A DNA stretch of 64,000 bases from assembly GCA_947632015.1 (NCBI GenBank), contig CANRNP010000003.1, positions 1 to 64,000 on the forward strand, given 5' to 3'. The notes beneath the pieces are model-generated. The model ran no database searches. It worked only from the letters and a program-made list of their open reading frames with translations, and was not told the DNA's origin. The stretch's first letter is position 1; each line of letters begins with the position of its first letter. The stretch is from an uncultured Clostridia bacterium (GTDB taxonomy: Bacteria; Bacillota; Clostridia; Christensenellales; Borkfalkiaceae). Shown piece after piece: positions 7,777-18,312 of this stretch. The position numbers and the translations under genes were made by a program.

Positions 7777-10371
7777 ATGGCATACGAAAACATCGAAAAT
7801 TTGGGAGCTCTTCTCGAAAGTAAGAAGATCGGCGCTTTGCAAAAGTCGGTCGCGTCGGGCGAGCGGCAACTCGCCGACATTCTCAAAAAACTCACCGAGA
7901 TGGAGACTGCCGCGAATTTGAAACGCGCGGAAGAAGAGGCACGGCGGCAGGAAGAAGAGCAGCGCCTTTCGGAAGAGGCGCGCGCAAAAGAGGAGCAACT
8001 GAAAAGAGAAGAGGCGGAGCGGGAAGCGGAGAGAGCGGCGGCAGCCGAGCGCGAAAAGGCAAAGGAGCAGGCGGAAGCGCCTTCTGCAAAGCCCGAAGCG
8101 CCCATAGCTCCCGCAGCGGAAAAAACGGAGGGCACGAACGAGCCCGCCGCGCCCCGCCGCGCTCCCGAAAGAAAGGCGGAGCCGAAGCGGGAGCCGCAGA
8201 ATACGGGTTACAGAGCGGCGGATCGTCCCGCCCGTCCCACCTTCCGTCCCGAAAGACCGCAGACGCCCCGTCCCGCGGGTGCCGCCCGTCCGGGAACGGC
8301 GCGCCCCGGTGCTCCTCTCCGTCCCCAAGGTGCGGCGGGAGCGACCCGTCCCGCGGGTGCGCCCCTCCGTCCCGCAAGCGGAACGGCGCCGAGGACCCCC
8401 CGTCCCGCCGCGGCTTCTCCTACGCCCGCGGCGCCGCGGAGAGAACCCGCCGGCGCGAAGAAATTCGAAAAGACGTATGTGGAAAAGCGACCCGAAAACA
8501 AGCGCGCATTGCAGCGCAGGCAGGGCGCTTCCGCTTCCGATTTCGACGAAGATAAGAGCGGCTACCGCAAGGCGCGGTTTTCCAAGAAGGTCGCCAAAAA
8601 GGAGACCCAGACCGTCAAGATCGACCACGCCGTCGTCACGAGCAAGGAGATCCCCATCAAGGTGCTCTCCGAAAAACTCGGCATTTCGGCGGTGGAGATC
8701 ACCAAGCGCCTCTTCCGCGAAGGGGTCATGAAAACGGTCAACGAATCGGTGGATTACGACAACGCGGCGTTCATCGCGCTCGAACTCGGCATAGACCTCG
8801 AATATAAGCCCGAAAAGACGGCGGAGGACGCCCTCTTCGAAGAGCACGGCGAGGACGGCGCGGAGGATATGGTCCCCCGTGCGCCCGTTGTTACGGTGAT
8901 GGGGCATGTCGATCACGGCAAGACCTCCCTCCTCGACTGTATCCGCAAGACGAACGTTACGGCGGGCGAGGCGGGCGGCATCACGCAGAGTATCGGCGCC
9001 TACACCGTTTCTCTGGGCGAGGGAAGAAAGATCACCTTTATCGATACGCCCGGTCACGCGGCGTTTACGGCAATGCGGGCGCGCGGCGCGCAGGTGACGG
9101 ACATCGTCGTCCTCGTCGTTGCGGCGGACGACGGCATCATGCCGCAGACCGTGGAGGCGATCGACCATGCAAAGGCGGCGAACGTTCCCATCATTGTCGC
9201 CATGAACAAAATGGATAAACCCCATGCCGACCCCGATAAAGTCAAGCAGGGGTTGGTAGAGCAGAGCCTCGTCCCCGAAGAATGGGGCGGCGACGTCATC
9301 ATCGTCCCCGTCTCGGCAAAGACGGGAGAGGGGATCGAAGCGCTCCTTGAAAGTATCTATCTCGTCGCGGAGATGCAGGAATTGAAGGCGAACCCGAACC
9401 GCAAGGCGAAGGGCGTGATCATCGAGGCGAAACTCGATAAGGGGAAGGGCCCCGTCGCGAGCGTGCTCGTCCAGAACGGCACGCTGCACACGGGCGATAA
9501 TCTCATCTCCGGCACGACGATGGGGAGAGTGCGCGCCATGATCGACGACAAGGGCAGAACGGTAAAGGAAGCGGGACCTTCCACCGCCGTCTCCGTGCTC
9601 GGTCTCGAAGAGGTCCCGAACGCGGGGGATACCATCTTTGCGGTCGAACAGTCGCTCATGAAGCAGGTGCAGGAAGAGCGGAAGTCCAAACAGCGCGAAT
9701 CGATGATCAAGGAGACGACGAAAGTCACGCTGGACGATGTGTTCGCGCAGGTCTCGGAGGGGCTCAAAGAGCTCAACGTCATCGTCAAAGGGGACGTGCA
9801 GGGCTCGGTGGAAGCGGTGAGAGCTTCCCTCGAAAAGCTCTCGAACGAAGAGGTCAAGATCAAGATCATCCATGCGGGCGCGGGCGCGATCAACGAGAGC
9901 GACGTCATGCTCGCCGATTCCGCGAACGCGATCATCATCGGCTTCAACGTCCGTCCGGACACGAAGGCGAAACAGCTCGCGGAGCGCAGTAAGGTAGACG
10001 TCCGCATTTACCGCATCATCTACGAACTCATCGACGACATGGAAGCGGCGCTCAAAGGCATGCTTGCTCCCAAATATCACGAAATTTACATGGGCAAGGC
10101 GCAGGTGCTGCAAACCTTCCATATCACGGGCGTCGGAATGGTCGCGGGGTGCTACGTTACCGAGGGCAAACTCGTGCGGGGCGGCAAACTCCGTATCTAC
10201 CGCGACGACGTGATGATCGTCGAGGGCGGGGTCAAACAGCTGAAACGCTTTAAGGACGACGCAAAGGAAGTCTCCGGCGGGCTCGAATGCGGGTGCGCGA
10301 TCGAGGGATTCAACGAGATCAAGGTCGGCGACTTCATCGAATGCTATATCATCGAGGAAATCAAACAATGA
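7777..10371 (+). CDS. infB: Translation initiation factor IF-2
   Basis: G domain [40 protein letters not shown], long charged and Pro/Ala/Arg-rich N-terminal region. Confidence 0.98.
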   Translation: MAYENIENLGALLESKKIGALQKSVASGERQLADILKKLTEMETAANLKRAEEEARRQEEEQRLSEEARAKEEQLKREEAEREAERAAAAEREKAKEQAEAPSAKPEAPIAPAAEKTEGTNEPAAPRRAPERKAEPKREPQNTGYRAADRPARPTFRPERPQTPRPAGAARPGTARPGAPLRPQGAAGATRPAGAPLRPASGTAPRTPRPAAASPTPAAPRREPAGAKKFEKTYVEKRPENKRALQRRQGASASDFDEDKSGYRKARFSKKVAKKETQTVKIDHAVVTSKEIPIKVLSEKLGISAVEITKRLFREGVMKTVNESVDYDNAAFIALELGIDLEYKPEKTAEDALFEEHGEDGAEDMVPRAPVVTVMGHVDHGKTSLLDCIRKTNVTAGEAGGITQSIGAYTVSLGEGRKITFIDTPGHAAFTAMRARGAQVTDIVVLVVAADDGIMPQTVEAIDHAKAANVPIIVAMNKMDKPHADPDKVKQGLVEQSLVPEEWGGDVIIVPVSAKTGEGIEALLESIYLVAEMQELKANPNRKAKGVIIEAKLDKGKGPVASVLVQNGTLHTGDNLISGTTMGRVRAMIDDKGRTVKEAGPSTAVSVLGLEEVPNAGDTIFAVEQSLMKQVQEERKSKQRESMIKETTKVTLDDVFAQVSEGLKELNVIVKGDVQGSVEAVRASLEKLSNEEVKIKIIHAGAGAINESDVMLADSANAIIIGFNVRPDTKAKQLAERSKVDVRIYRIIYELIDDMEAALKGMLAPKYHEIYMGKAQVLQTFHITGVGMVAGCYVTEGKLVRGGKLRIYRDDVMIVEGGVKQLKRFKDDAKEVSGGLECGCAIEGFNEIKVGDFIECYIIEEIKQ

Positions 10372-10739
10372 AACCGACGAGGACGCAACGTTTGGACAGC
10401 GAATACCGCCGCGCGGTCTCGGAGATCATTTCGGGTCCGCTCAAAAACAGGGAGCCCGCCCTCAAAGGGATCATCTCCGTGACGGAGGCGGACGTCGCGC
10501 CCGATCTGAAAACGGCGAAGATCTATGTAAGCATCCTTACGCCGAGCGAAGAGGAAAAGCGGGAGAGCTTCCGCATCCTGCGGGAAAACGCGGGATTCGT
10601 GCGCCACGAGCTCGCCAAGATCATGCGCATGCGCACGGTGCCGCAGCTTACGTTTTCGGAGGACGGGAGCATGGAATACGGCTCCAAGATGGACGCGCTC
10701 CTCTCGGCGCTCGAACGCGGGGAGCACAGCGAAGAATGA
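10368..10739 (+). CDS. rbfA: Ribosome-binding factor A
   Basis: RTQRLDSEYRRAVSEIISGPLKNRE..ISVTEADVAPDLKTAKIYVS; follows infB. Confidence 0.95.
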   Translation: MKPTRTQRLDSEYRRAVSEIISGPLKNREPALKGIISVTEADVAPDLKTAKIYVSILTPSEEEKRESFRILRENAGFVRHELAKIMRMRTVPQLTFSEDGSMEYGSKMDALLSALERGEHSEE

Positions 10740-11699
10740 ATACGATCGAAGAAATCGCAGGCGTTTTGAAACGCCTGAAAAGCGCGGTGATCTTTACCCA
10801 TACGCGACCGGACGGCGATGCCATCGGCTCCGCGATGGCGCTTTCCCGCGCTCTTTCTCTCCTTCATATCCCAAACGAGATCGCGGACGATTCCCCGATC
10901 CCCGAAAAATTTTACTTTCTCGGCGCCGACCGCATTCTGCGGGCACCCACGCTCAACGCGGAGGGGTATCTCTGCGTCGACGCGAGCGATGAAAACCGCC
11001 TCGGCGAGCTCAGCGGCGTGTTCCAGCGGGGAGCGCGGCGGGGAAAGATCACGGTGAACATCGATCATCATATTTCCAACACCCGTTTTTGTAAATACAA
11101 CTTCGTGCGCGAGCGTTCGAGCAACTGCGAAAACGTCGCTCATACGGGCGCTCGGCGTGCCCTTCGACGGGCAGATCGCGCAATTTCTCATGACGGGGAT
11201 CGTCACCGATTCGGGCGGATTTTCCCACAGCGACGTAAAGGGGGATACCTTCCGCACGGCGGCGCTCTGCGCGGACGCGGGCGCGGACGTCAACCAGATC
11301 ACCTATTACATGTTCCGCAAACAGAGCAAGGCGCGCGCCGCCATGTATGCGGAAGTGCTCTCAGGGCTCCGCTACCTCTTGGACGACCGCCTCGTCGTCG
11401 CCGTCGTTACGCAGGAAATGCTGTCGCGGTACGGTCTGGGGCAGGATGCCACCGAGGGGTTCGTCGATTTCGGGCTCACGGTCGATACCGCGGAAGTCAG
11501 CGTCTGCCTCATGGAATGCAAGAAGGGACAATATAAGGCGTCTTTCCGCTCGAAGGGCAAGGTGAACGTCAACGCCGTCGCGGGGATGTTCGGGGGCGGC
11601 GGGCACGTCCTCGCTTCCGGTTGCATGTTCTTCGGAGAGACGGAGGAAGTCATAGACCGTCTCCGGTATGCCGTGGGGCAAAACATGGAGGACGCATGA
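10736..11699 (+). pseudogene. nrnA: NrnA-like DHH/DHHA1 phosphoesterase, apparent frameshift near 11120-11155
   Basis: Frame 1: IFTHTRPDGDAIGSAMAL...NIDHHISNTRFCKYNFVRERSSNCENVA; then +1-shifted frame: ALGVPFDGQIAQFLMTGIVTDSGGFSH...GGGGHVLASGC. Confidence 0.85.
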
Positions 11700-12529
11700 C
11701 GGGATTCGTCAACATCGACAAGCGGGAGGGGCTCTCTTCCACCTATGCGGTGAACCGTATCAAACGGCTGTCGGGCGCTCCCTGCGGACACATGGGCACG
11801 CTCGATCCCCTCGCTTCGGGGGTGCTTCCCGTCGGCATCGGCAACGCCACCCGCCTGTTCGAATATTTTTTGGAGAAGGAAAAGACCTATCTCGCGCGTT
11901 TCCGCTTCGGGGTCACGTCCCCCTCGCTCGACCGGGAGAGCGGGCTTGTATTCGGCGGCAGGGTACCGTCCGCGGACGAGATCGGGAAAATGTTGCCGCA
12001 GTTTTTGGGCGAGATCGAGCAGGTCCCGCCCGTTTTCAGCGCCATCTCCGTGGGCGGCAGGCGCAGTTACGAATATGCGCGGCAGGGCAAAGAAGTGGCG
12101 CTCACCGCAAAACGGGTGAAGATCTCCTCCTTCCGCCTCATCGAACAGACGGGCGCGGACGAGTTCTCGTTCGAAATCGTCTGCGGCGGGGGAACGTACA
12201 TCCGCGCGCTTGCCCGCGATCTGGCGCATGCGCTCGGCACCGAGGGGCTCATGGCGGCGCTCAGGCGCACGAAGAGCGGCATCTTTATCGAAGAGACGGC
12301 GGTGGAGCTCGATTCGCTCACCCCCGAAAATTTGAAAAATTACATCATCCCCACCGAGGAAGTATTGCCCTTTCCCGTGCTTACGATCGACGACGAAAGG
12401 CTCTATCACGGGCTCGCAGTGCCGCAAAACGTTGCGGACGGTCGCTATAAATTGTACCGAGGGGGGGAATTTTACGGCATCGCCAGGGTAGAGGCGGGAA
12501 TGGCGAAAACGGAGAAGAAGCTATGCTGA
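11696..12529 (+). CDS. truB: tRNA pseudouridine(55) synthase TruB
   Basis: GHMGTLDPLASGVLPVGIGNATRLFEYF. Confidence 0.96.
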   Translation: MTGFVNIDKREGLSSTYAVNRIKRLSGAPCGHMGTLDPLASGVLPVGIGNATRLFEYFLEKEKTYLARFRFGVTSPSLDRESGLVFGGRVPSADEIGKMLPQFLGEIEQVPPVFSAISVGGRRSYEYARQGKEVALTAKRVKISSFRLIEQTGADEFSFEIVCGGGTYIRALARDLAHALGTEGLMAALRRTKSGIFIEETAVELDSLTPENLKNYIIPTEEVLPFPVLTIDDERLYHGLAVPQNVADGRYKLYRGGEFYGIARVEAGMAKTEKKLC

Positions 12530-13431
12530 AATTTTCGTTCGGGGAACCGTTCGAAGCGCCGTGTGCGCTCGTTCTCGGCGGTTTCGACGGTCTGCACCTC
12601 GGTCACAGGCGGCTCCTTTCGGAAGCGAAGCGCTCCTCCCTCCCCGTCGTTCTCACGACGATGTACGGCTGTAAAGGAAAACAGCTCTTTACCGCGGCGG
12701 AGCGGGAGCTCATCTTTTGCCGCGCGGGGGTCGGCGCGCTCTGCGAGATCGCGCTCGACGGCGGGATCCGCCAAATGTCCGCCGAGGCGTTCGCCCGTAA
12801 GCTCTTCTCCCTCTTCGACGCGCGGGAGGTGTATTGCGGCGAAGATTTCCGCTTCGGGCGGAACGCGGAGGGTACGCCCGCATTCTTAAAGCGCTATGCG
12901 GCGGGCTCCGTTTTCGTCTGCAAACCCGTGAAGTATCTTGACGGAGAAAGCGGAAGAATGCGCAAGTTCTCCACTTCTTATTGCAAGGAGCTGCTGAAAA
13001 AGGGGGAGCTGTCTCGTTTGAACGCCTGCCTGCATTCCTCCGGGGAGGATCTTTCGGGCGGCGCCTATTTCATCTCCGGCGCCGTGGAGCACGGGCGGCA
13101 AGTGGGCAGAAGCTACGGGTTTCCCACCCTCAATCTGAGCGCGCCGAAGGAGAAACTGCTCCCGCCCGACGGGGTGTACCGCGGGGTGTGCGAAACGCCC
13201 CAAGGCGTGTTTCCCGCCCTCGTCAACATCGGCGCCCGCCCCACCTTCGGCGTGGAAGAGCGCAAGATCGAGGTGTATCTTTACGGCTTTTCGGGCGATC
13301 TTTACGGGGCGCGCGTGAACGTGATCCCCGTGGAATTTCTTCGCCCGATCAAACAGTTTTCTTCTGCGGAAGAATTGAAAAAACAGCTCCTGACGGACGT
13401 GCGGAGCTTACGGGAAGGGGGAAACCTATGA
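12523..13431 (+). CDS. ribF: Bifunctional riboflavin kinase/FAD synthetase
   Basis: GGFDGLHLGHRRLL and GRSYGFPTLNL...DGVYRGVCETPQGVFPALVNIGARPTFG. Confidence 0.94.
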   Translation: MLKFSFGEPFEAPCALVLGGFDGLHLGHRRLLSEAKRSSLPVVLTTMYGCKGKQLFTAAERELIFCRAGVGALCEIALDGGIRQMSAEAFARKLFSLFDAREVYCGEDFRFGRNAEGTPAFLKRYAAGSVFVCKPVKYLDGESGRMRKFSTSYCKELLKKGELSRLNACLHSSGEDLSGGAYFISGAVEHGRQVGRSYGFPTLNLSAPKEKLLPPDGVYRGVCETPQGVFPALVNIGARPTFGVEERKIEVYLYGFSGDLYGARVNVIPVEFLRPIKQFSSAEELKKQLLTDVRSLREGGNL

Positions 13432-14300
13432 TAAAATTCGGACCGAGCGGCAATTCGGAGAGCTTTTTTGCGGCGGGCTATTCCCATACGGAGGAGGCGG
13501 CGGGATTCGTAAAGGAAAGGGGTCTCGACTGCTTTGAATACTCCTTCGGGAGAGGGGTCCGCATGACGGAGGACAAGGCGATCTCGATCGGGGACGCCTT
13601 CCGCGAAAACGGCGTGGAAATTTCCGTCCACGCGCCCTATTTTGTCAACTTCGCGAATCCCGACGACGAAATGGCGGCGAAGTCGTACGGCTACGTGCTC
13701 GAAAGCGGGAAAATGGTCTCCCTCATGGGCGGGACGCGGGTCGTCTTTCATCCCGCCGCGCAGGGGAAGGAGGACAGGGAAATTGCCGTCTCCCGCACCG
13801 AGGACCGCCTCAAAGTTCTGCGCGATTATATCTATCTCAACAACTTGGAGCATCTCATGTTCTGCCCCGAAACGATGGGGAAAACGGCGCAGATCGGCAC
13901 GGTGGAGGAGATCGCCCGCTTTTGCGCGATCGACCCCGTTTTCACGCCCTGCGTCGATTTCGGGCACGTCAACGCCCGCGAACAGGGGAGCTTAAAGACG
14001 AAGAAAGACTATCTCTCCCGCCTTGAATTCCTCATCGAAGCGCTCGGCTTCGGGCGCATGAAAAATTTCCATGTGCATTTTTCCAAGATCCAGTACGGCG
14101 CGAAGGGGGAAATACGGCATTTAACGTTTGCCGACGACGTGTTCGGTCCCGAATTCATGCCCCTTGCAGAGGCGCTCTGCGAGCTGAAATTAGAGCCCTA
14201 TATCGTCTCCGAATCGGCGGGCACGCAAGCGGAGGACGCGGCGGAGATGAAACGCATGTACGAGAGGGCGCTTCGCGTATCGGGCGATACTTTCTCATGA
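13428..14300 (+). CDS. Deoxyribonuclease IV / AP-endonuclease-family TIM-barrel protein
   Basis: IKFGPSGNSESF, VHAPYFVNFANP, FHPAAQGKE, CVDFGHVNAR, NFHVHFS. Confidence 0.75.
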   Translation: MIKFGPSGNSESFFAAGYSHTEEAAGFVKERGLDCFEYSFGRGVRMTEDKAISIGDAFRENGVEISVHAPYFVNFANPDDEMAAKSYGYVLESGKMVSLMGGTRVVFHPAAQGKEDREIAVSRTEDRLKVLRDYIYLNNLEHLMFCPETMGKTAQIGTVEEIARFCAIDPVFTPCVDFGHVNAREQGSLKTKKDYLSRLEFLIEALGFGRMKNFHVHFSKIQYGAKGEIRHLTFADDVFGPEFMPLAEALCELKLEPYIVSESAGTQAEDAAEMKRMYERALRVSGDTFS

Positions 14301-14307
14301 AAAGTGG

Positions 14308-14336
14308 TTGACTTGCCGCGGTATATTTGGTATAAT
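14308..14336 (+). promoter_or_regulatory. SigA-type promoter of M24 peptidase; -10 ends 6 nt before ATG
   Basis: TTGACT-N17-TATAAT. Confidence 0.75.
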
Positions 14337-14342
14337 ATGGGT

Positions 14343-15398
14343 ATGTTGCAACCCGAAAAGCGCAAAATATACCTGGAAGCGGGTGCGGACGCCCTCTTTT
14401 TGGAGACGGACTTCCTCCGCAGATACCTCACGGGATTTTATTCCACCGACGGCTACGTCGTCCTTAACGGCGAAAATTGCTATTTCTTCGCCGATCCCCG
14501 CTACTTCGAAGCGGCGGAAAAGGCGCTCAAAGATTCTCCGGTCACCGTCGTCGCGGGGACTTATCAGCAGGCGCTCGAAGCGCTCGCGGGCGCGCGGACG
14601 GTCGGCGTTCCTTTCCCGCTCATCTCCCTTTCCCGCGCGGAAGAACTGCGCAAGAAGGGCTTTACCCTTTGCGACTGTATGCCCGCCCTCAAAACGGCGA
14701 TGGAATATAAGACGGAGCGGGAGCTCGCGCTCATCGAAAAAGCGTGCTCGATCGCCGAGGACGCATTGCTCCGCCTCATGCCCCTTCTGAAAGAGGACAT
14801 GACGGAGAGCGAAACGGCGGCGCTCCTCGAATACGAAATGAGAAAACTCGGCGCTTCGGGCGTCTCGTTCGAGACGATCGTCGCCTTCGGCGCAGGGAGC
14901 AGTGTTCCCCACCACGAAACGGGGGAGACGAAACTCAAATTCGGCGACGTCGTGCTCATCGACTTCGGCTGCAAGACGGAGGGGTATTGCTCGGACTGCA
15001 CGCGGACCTTCCTCTTCGGCGACGACGGGCGGCACGGGAGATTCAAACAGGTTTATGCGGAAGTGCTGAAAGCGCACGAGCTCGTAAAGGAAACCGTTAC
15101 GGCGGGAATGAGCGGAAAAGAGGCGGACGAAGTTGCGCGCGCTTCTCTCCGCGCGGCGGGCTTAGACGGGTATTTTACCCATTCCTTAGGGCACGGGATC
15201 GGATTGCAGATCCACGAATATCCCGTTCTTTCCCCCAAGGGGGAGGAGATCTTGCAGGACGGCATGGTGTTTTCGGACGAGCCGGGGGTATATTTTGCCG
15301 GGGAGTTCGGCGTCCGCATCGAGGACAGCTGCTATATGAAGGACGGCAAAGTCCGCTCCTTCATGCACAAGACGTCGCGGGAGCTTCTCATCCTGTGA
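14343..15398 (+). CDS. M24 family metallopeptidase (Xaa-Pro aminopeptidase)
   Basis: IDFGCKTEGYCSDCTRTF, HSLGHGIGLQIHEYP, GMVFSDEPGVY. Confidence 0.93.
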   Translation: MLQPEKRKIYLEAGADALFLETDFLRRYLTGFYSTDGYVVLNGENCYFFADPRYFEAAEKALKDSPVTVVAGTYQQALEALAGARTVGVPFPLISLSRAEELRKKGFTLCDCMPALKTAMEYKTERELALIEKACSIAEDALLRLMPLLKEDMTESETAALLEYEMRKLGASGVSFETIVAFGAGSSVPHHETGETKLKFGDVVLIDFGCKTEGYCSDCTRTFLFGDDGRHGRFKQVYAEVLKAHELVKETVTAGMSGKEADEVARASLRAAGLDGYFTHSLGHGIGLQIHEYPVLSPKGEEILQDGMVFSDEPGVYFAGEFGVRIEDSCYMKDGKVRSFMHKTSRELLIL

Positions 15399-15440
15399 CG
15401 CGGGAAAACAATCAAGAAATCAATTAAGGAGATCAAACTT

Positions 15441-16004
15441 ATGGCACAAATTTTGGCAGGCGACATCAGAAAGGGCACGACTTTCGAATATAAGAGCGGC
15501 GTTTATACCGTTGTCGAATTCCAGCACGTCAAGCCCGGAAAAGGGGCGGCGTTCGTCCGTACGACCCTCAAAAACGTCGTCACGGGACAAGTCCTCTCCG
15601 ATGAGACCTTCAACCCCACCTTCAAACTCGAAACGGTGCAGGTCGAGACCAAGAAGATGACCTATTCCTATTTCGACGGCGAGTTCTACGTATTCGTGGA
15701 CGAGGAGTGGAACGAGACCCGTCTCACCCTTTCGCAGGTCGAGGACGCGCTGAAATATATCCGCGAAAACGATACGGTCACGGTGCGCTTCCTCTACGGC
15801 AACGCATTCTCCGTGGAGCCCGAAAACTTTGTCGAACTCAAAGTCATCGAGGCGGAGCCCGGCGTCAAGGGCAACACGGCGACCAACGTCACCAAAGCCG
15901 CCAAAGTCGAAACGGGCGCCGTCTTTCAGGTGCCGATGTTTGTGGAAGAGGGCGATACGATCCGCATCGATACGAGAACGGGCGAATACATGTCGAGAGT
16001 ATAA
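15441..16004 (+). CDS. efp: Elongation factor P
   Basis: [43 protein letters not shown]. Confidence 0.97.
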   Translation: MAQILAGDIRKGTTFEYKSGVYTVVEFQHVKPGKGAAFVRTTLKNVVTGQVLSDETFNPTFKLETVQVETKKMTYSYFDGEFYVFVDEEWNETRLTLSQVEDALKYIRENDTVTVRFLYGNAFSVEPENFVELKVIEAEPGVKGNTATNVTKAAKVETGAVFQVPMFVEEGDTIRIDTRTGEYMSRV

Positions 16005-16022
16005 CTCCGTCGGGGCGATCGC

Positions 16023-16460
16023 ATGAAGTTCGTAGCACAGCGGGTATCGTGCGCAAAACTTACGGTAAACGGTGAGCCTGTCTCCGAAATCGGACGCGGG
16101 CTTGTCGTTTATTTCGGCGTAAAGGCGGGCGACGGGGAAAAACAAGCCGAAAAATGCGCGGAAAAGATCGCAAACCTCCGCGTTTTCCGCGACGGCGAGG
16201 GGAAAATGAACCTCTCCGTGGGAGACGTGGGCGGAGAAGTGCTTTTCGTATCGCAGTTTACGCTGTACGGAGACGTGCGCAAGGGGAACCGTCCGAGCTT
16301 TACCGAGGCGGAGCGTCCCGACCGCGCACGGCTTCTCTACGAATATACCGCCGACCTCCTCCGCGCGCGGAATATCCCCGTCGCAACGGGCATTTTCGGC
16401 GCGGACATGACGATCGAACAGAGAAACGACGGACCCGTTACCATCCTTTGCGAAATCTGA
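16023..16460 (+). CDS. dtd: D-aminoacyl-tRNA deacylase
   Basis: MKFVAQRVSCAKLTV...LFVSQFTLYGDVRKGNRPSF...GIFGADMTIEQRNDGPVTI. Confidence 0.96.
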   Translation: MKFVAQRVSCAKLTVNGEPVSEIGRGLVVYFGVKAGDGEKQAEKCAEKIANLRVFRDGEGKMNLSVGDVGGEVLFVSQFTLYGDVRKGNRPSFTEAERPDRARLLYEYTADLLRARNIPVATGIFGADMTIEQRNDGPVTILCEI

Positions 16461-16478
16461 ACCGCACGGGGAAACAAG

Positions 16479-17312
16479 ATGAAAATAGAATTTTTGGGCA
16501 CGGGAGCCGCCGAAGGCATTCCCGCCATGTTTTGTAACTGCGCCTTCTGCAAGGAGGCGATCCGGAAGGGGACCGTCCGTTCGCGCACGCAGGTTTTGCT
16601 CGACGGCGAACTCTCGATCGACTTTCCGCCGGACGCATTTTATCACCGCGCAAGAAGCGGCGCCGATTTTTCGGCGATCAGATATGTTCTCGTCACCCAC
16701 GCCCACCAGGACCATTTTTTTGCGAACGACTTTATCCTGCGCGGATACAAATACGCGCGGGAAATGACAGAGACCGATCTGAACCTCTTCGGCAGCGAGG
16801 AGACCTGCGAGATCTTTTGCGAGAGCACCCGCCGTGAGCTCCGCCCGGAGATCGGCGAACATATCCGTCTCTACGTACTCAGCGCGTTCGAAGAGGCACG
16901 CTTCGGCGAGTGGAAGGTCTATCCCCTCAAAGCCAAGCATTCTTCGCGGGAGCCGCTCGTCTTTCTGCTCGAAAAGAACGGGAAGCGAGTCCTTCACCTG
17001 CACGATACGGGGCTCCTTCCCGACGAAGATTACGAATACCTCTCCAAGATCGGGGGCGGAAGCGTCGATCTCGTCACCCTCGACTGTACCTTTCTGTACG
17101 ACCGCGCGGACGCGAACGCCCGCCACATGGGGCTATATGAAAATGCGGAGGTGCTCCGCAAGTTGGAGGAGATCGGCTTTGCGGACAGCCACACGAAGCG
17201 GGTCATTTCGCATTTTTCGCACAATGCGTCGCCTACCGCGGAGAAGCTCAGACGGGCGGAGGAAGAATTCGGCGTCATCGCCGCATACGACGGCATGGAG
17301 ATCGAGATCTGA
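16479..17312 (+). CDS. MBL-fold metallohydrolase (PhnP-like)
   Basis: MKIEFLGTGAAEGIPAMFCNCAFCKEA...VTHAHQDHFFANDF. Confidence 0.85.
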   Translation: MKIEFLGTGAAEGIPAMFCNCAFCKEAIRKGTVRSRTQVLLDGELSIDFPPDAFYHRARSGADFSAIRYVLVTHAHQDHFFANDFILRGYKYAREMTETDLNLFGSEETCEIFCESTRRELRPEIGEHIRLYVLSAFEEARFGEWKVYPLKAKHSSREPLVFLLEKNGKRVLHLHDTGLLPDEDYEYLSKIGGGSVDLVTLDCTFLYDRADANARHMGLYENAEVLRKLEEIGFADSHTKRVISHFSHNASPTAEKLRRAEEEFGVIAAYDGMEIEI

Positions 17313-17323
17313 TCGGTCCGTTC

Positions 17324-17366
17324 GCCGCCCGCCGCGCTATTTCAAGCGCGGCGGGCGGCTCTTTTT
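17324..17366 (+). terminator. Intrinsic terminator
   Basis: 15-bp stem GCCGCCCGCCGCGCT/AGCGCGGCGGGCGGC then TCTTTTTCC. Confidence 0.85.
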
Positions 17367-17422
17367 CCCTCCCTTTGCGCCCGCGGACAAGGCGCCGAAG
17401 GCGAGAAAAGTGCGCAAAGCAG

Positions 17423-17451
17423 TTTACTTTTTCCCCAAATTCGTGTAAAAT
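17423..17451 (+). promoter_or_regulatory. SigA-type promoter of patatin gene
   Basis: TTTACT-N17-TAAAAT. Confidence 0.55.
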
Positions 17452-17469
17452 AGGGACAAGGAGTGAGGC

Positions 17470-18312
17470 ATGGGATTTTTCGCCCGCATCAAAAAACTAT
17501 TTTCCCGCAAGAAGGTCGTCGGCATCGCGTTCGGGAGCGGCGGCGCAAAGGGGATGGCGCACCTCGGCGCGCTCAAAGCGTTCGAGGAGGCGGGCATTTC
17601 CTTTTCCTGCGTCGCGGGGGCTTCCATCGGCTCCATCGTCGGCGCGCTCTACGCCAAAGGCTTTACCGCGGACGACATGATACAGGTCGTCGAGAGCCTC
17701 AACCGCAGGGAATTCGGCAAAAATCTGCGCCCGTTCGCCGACCTTACCTTCGCCGAAGAATTTTTGGAGAACTATTTGGAGGGGGATATTTCCTCCTTGC
17801 CCATGCCCTTTGCGGCGTGGGTGACGGACGGGGAGACGAACGAAGGACAGCTCATCCGCGAGGGGAAGATCGCGCGGGTCGTTACGGCTTCTTCGGCGAT
17901 CCCTCCCTTTTTCCGCGGCGTCGATCTCGGCGGAAGAAAATATTACGACGGCGCCTTTTCCAACGCGATCCCCTGCGAGGCGTGCAGACAGCTCGGCGCG
18001 GACGTGGTGATCGGGATCGATCTTTCCGCCTTTCCCAAATCGGAGGACGAGGGGCGCATATCCCGCATTTTCGGGGTGGCGATCGCCAAAATTTCCCCCG
18101 TCCGCTATCTCGCAGACAGCAAGAGCCGCGGCTATGAGAACGCCGACTTCATGCTCCGCCCCGACCTCAGAAATTTCCGCTCGACGGACGTCTCCCGCGA
18201 GGGGATGGCGAAAATGTTCGAAGCGGGCTACGAGTGCGCGAAAGCGAACATCGGAGCGATCAAGGAAGTGATCGGAAAATGCCCCAAAAGAAAGAAACAA
18301 AGAGACCGCTGA
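17470..18312 (+). CDS. Patatin-like phospholipase family protein
   Basis: GIAFGSGGAKGMAHLGALKAFEEAGI, GASIGSIVGALYA, DGAFSNAIPCEA. Confidence 0.92.
   Translation: MGFFARIKKLFSRKKVVGIAFGSGGAKGMAHLGALKAFEEAGISFSCVAGASIGSIVGALYAKGFTADDMIQVVESLNRREFGKNLRPFADLTFAEEFLENYLEGDISSLPMPFAAWVTDGETNEGQLIREGKIARVVTASSAIPPFFRGVDLGGRKYYDGAFSNAIPCEACRQLGADVVIGIDLSAFPKSEDEGRISRIFGVAIAKISPVRYLADSKSRGYENADFMLRPDLRNFRSTDVSREGMAKMFEAGYECAKANIGAIKEVIGKCPKRKKQRDR

Noticed and set aside
8210-8470. Pro/Ala/Arg-rich low-complexity segment in infB as a novel element
   Set aside because: Low-complexity N-terminal linkers are normal for bacterial IF-2.
7543-10368. 941-aa antisense ORF opposite infB (and 608-aa ORF 5526-3700, 774-aa 29952-27628, 673-aa 33174-31153)
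   Set aside because: Long shadow ORFs are expected on the opposite strand of high-GC genes; they show no recognisable domains, and the plus-strand genes are unambiguous.
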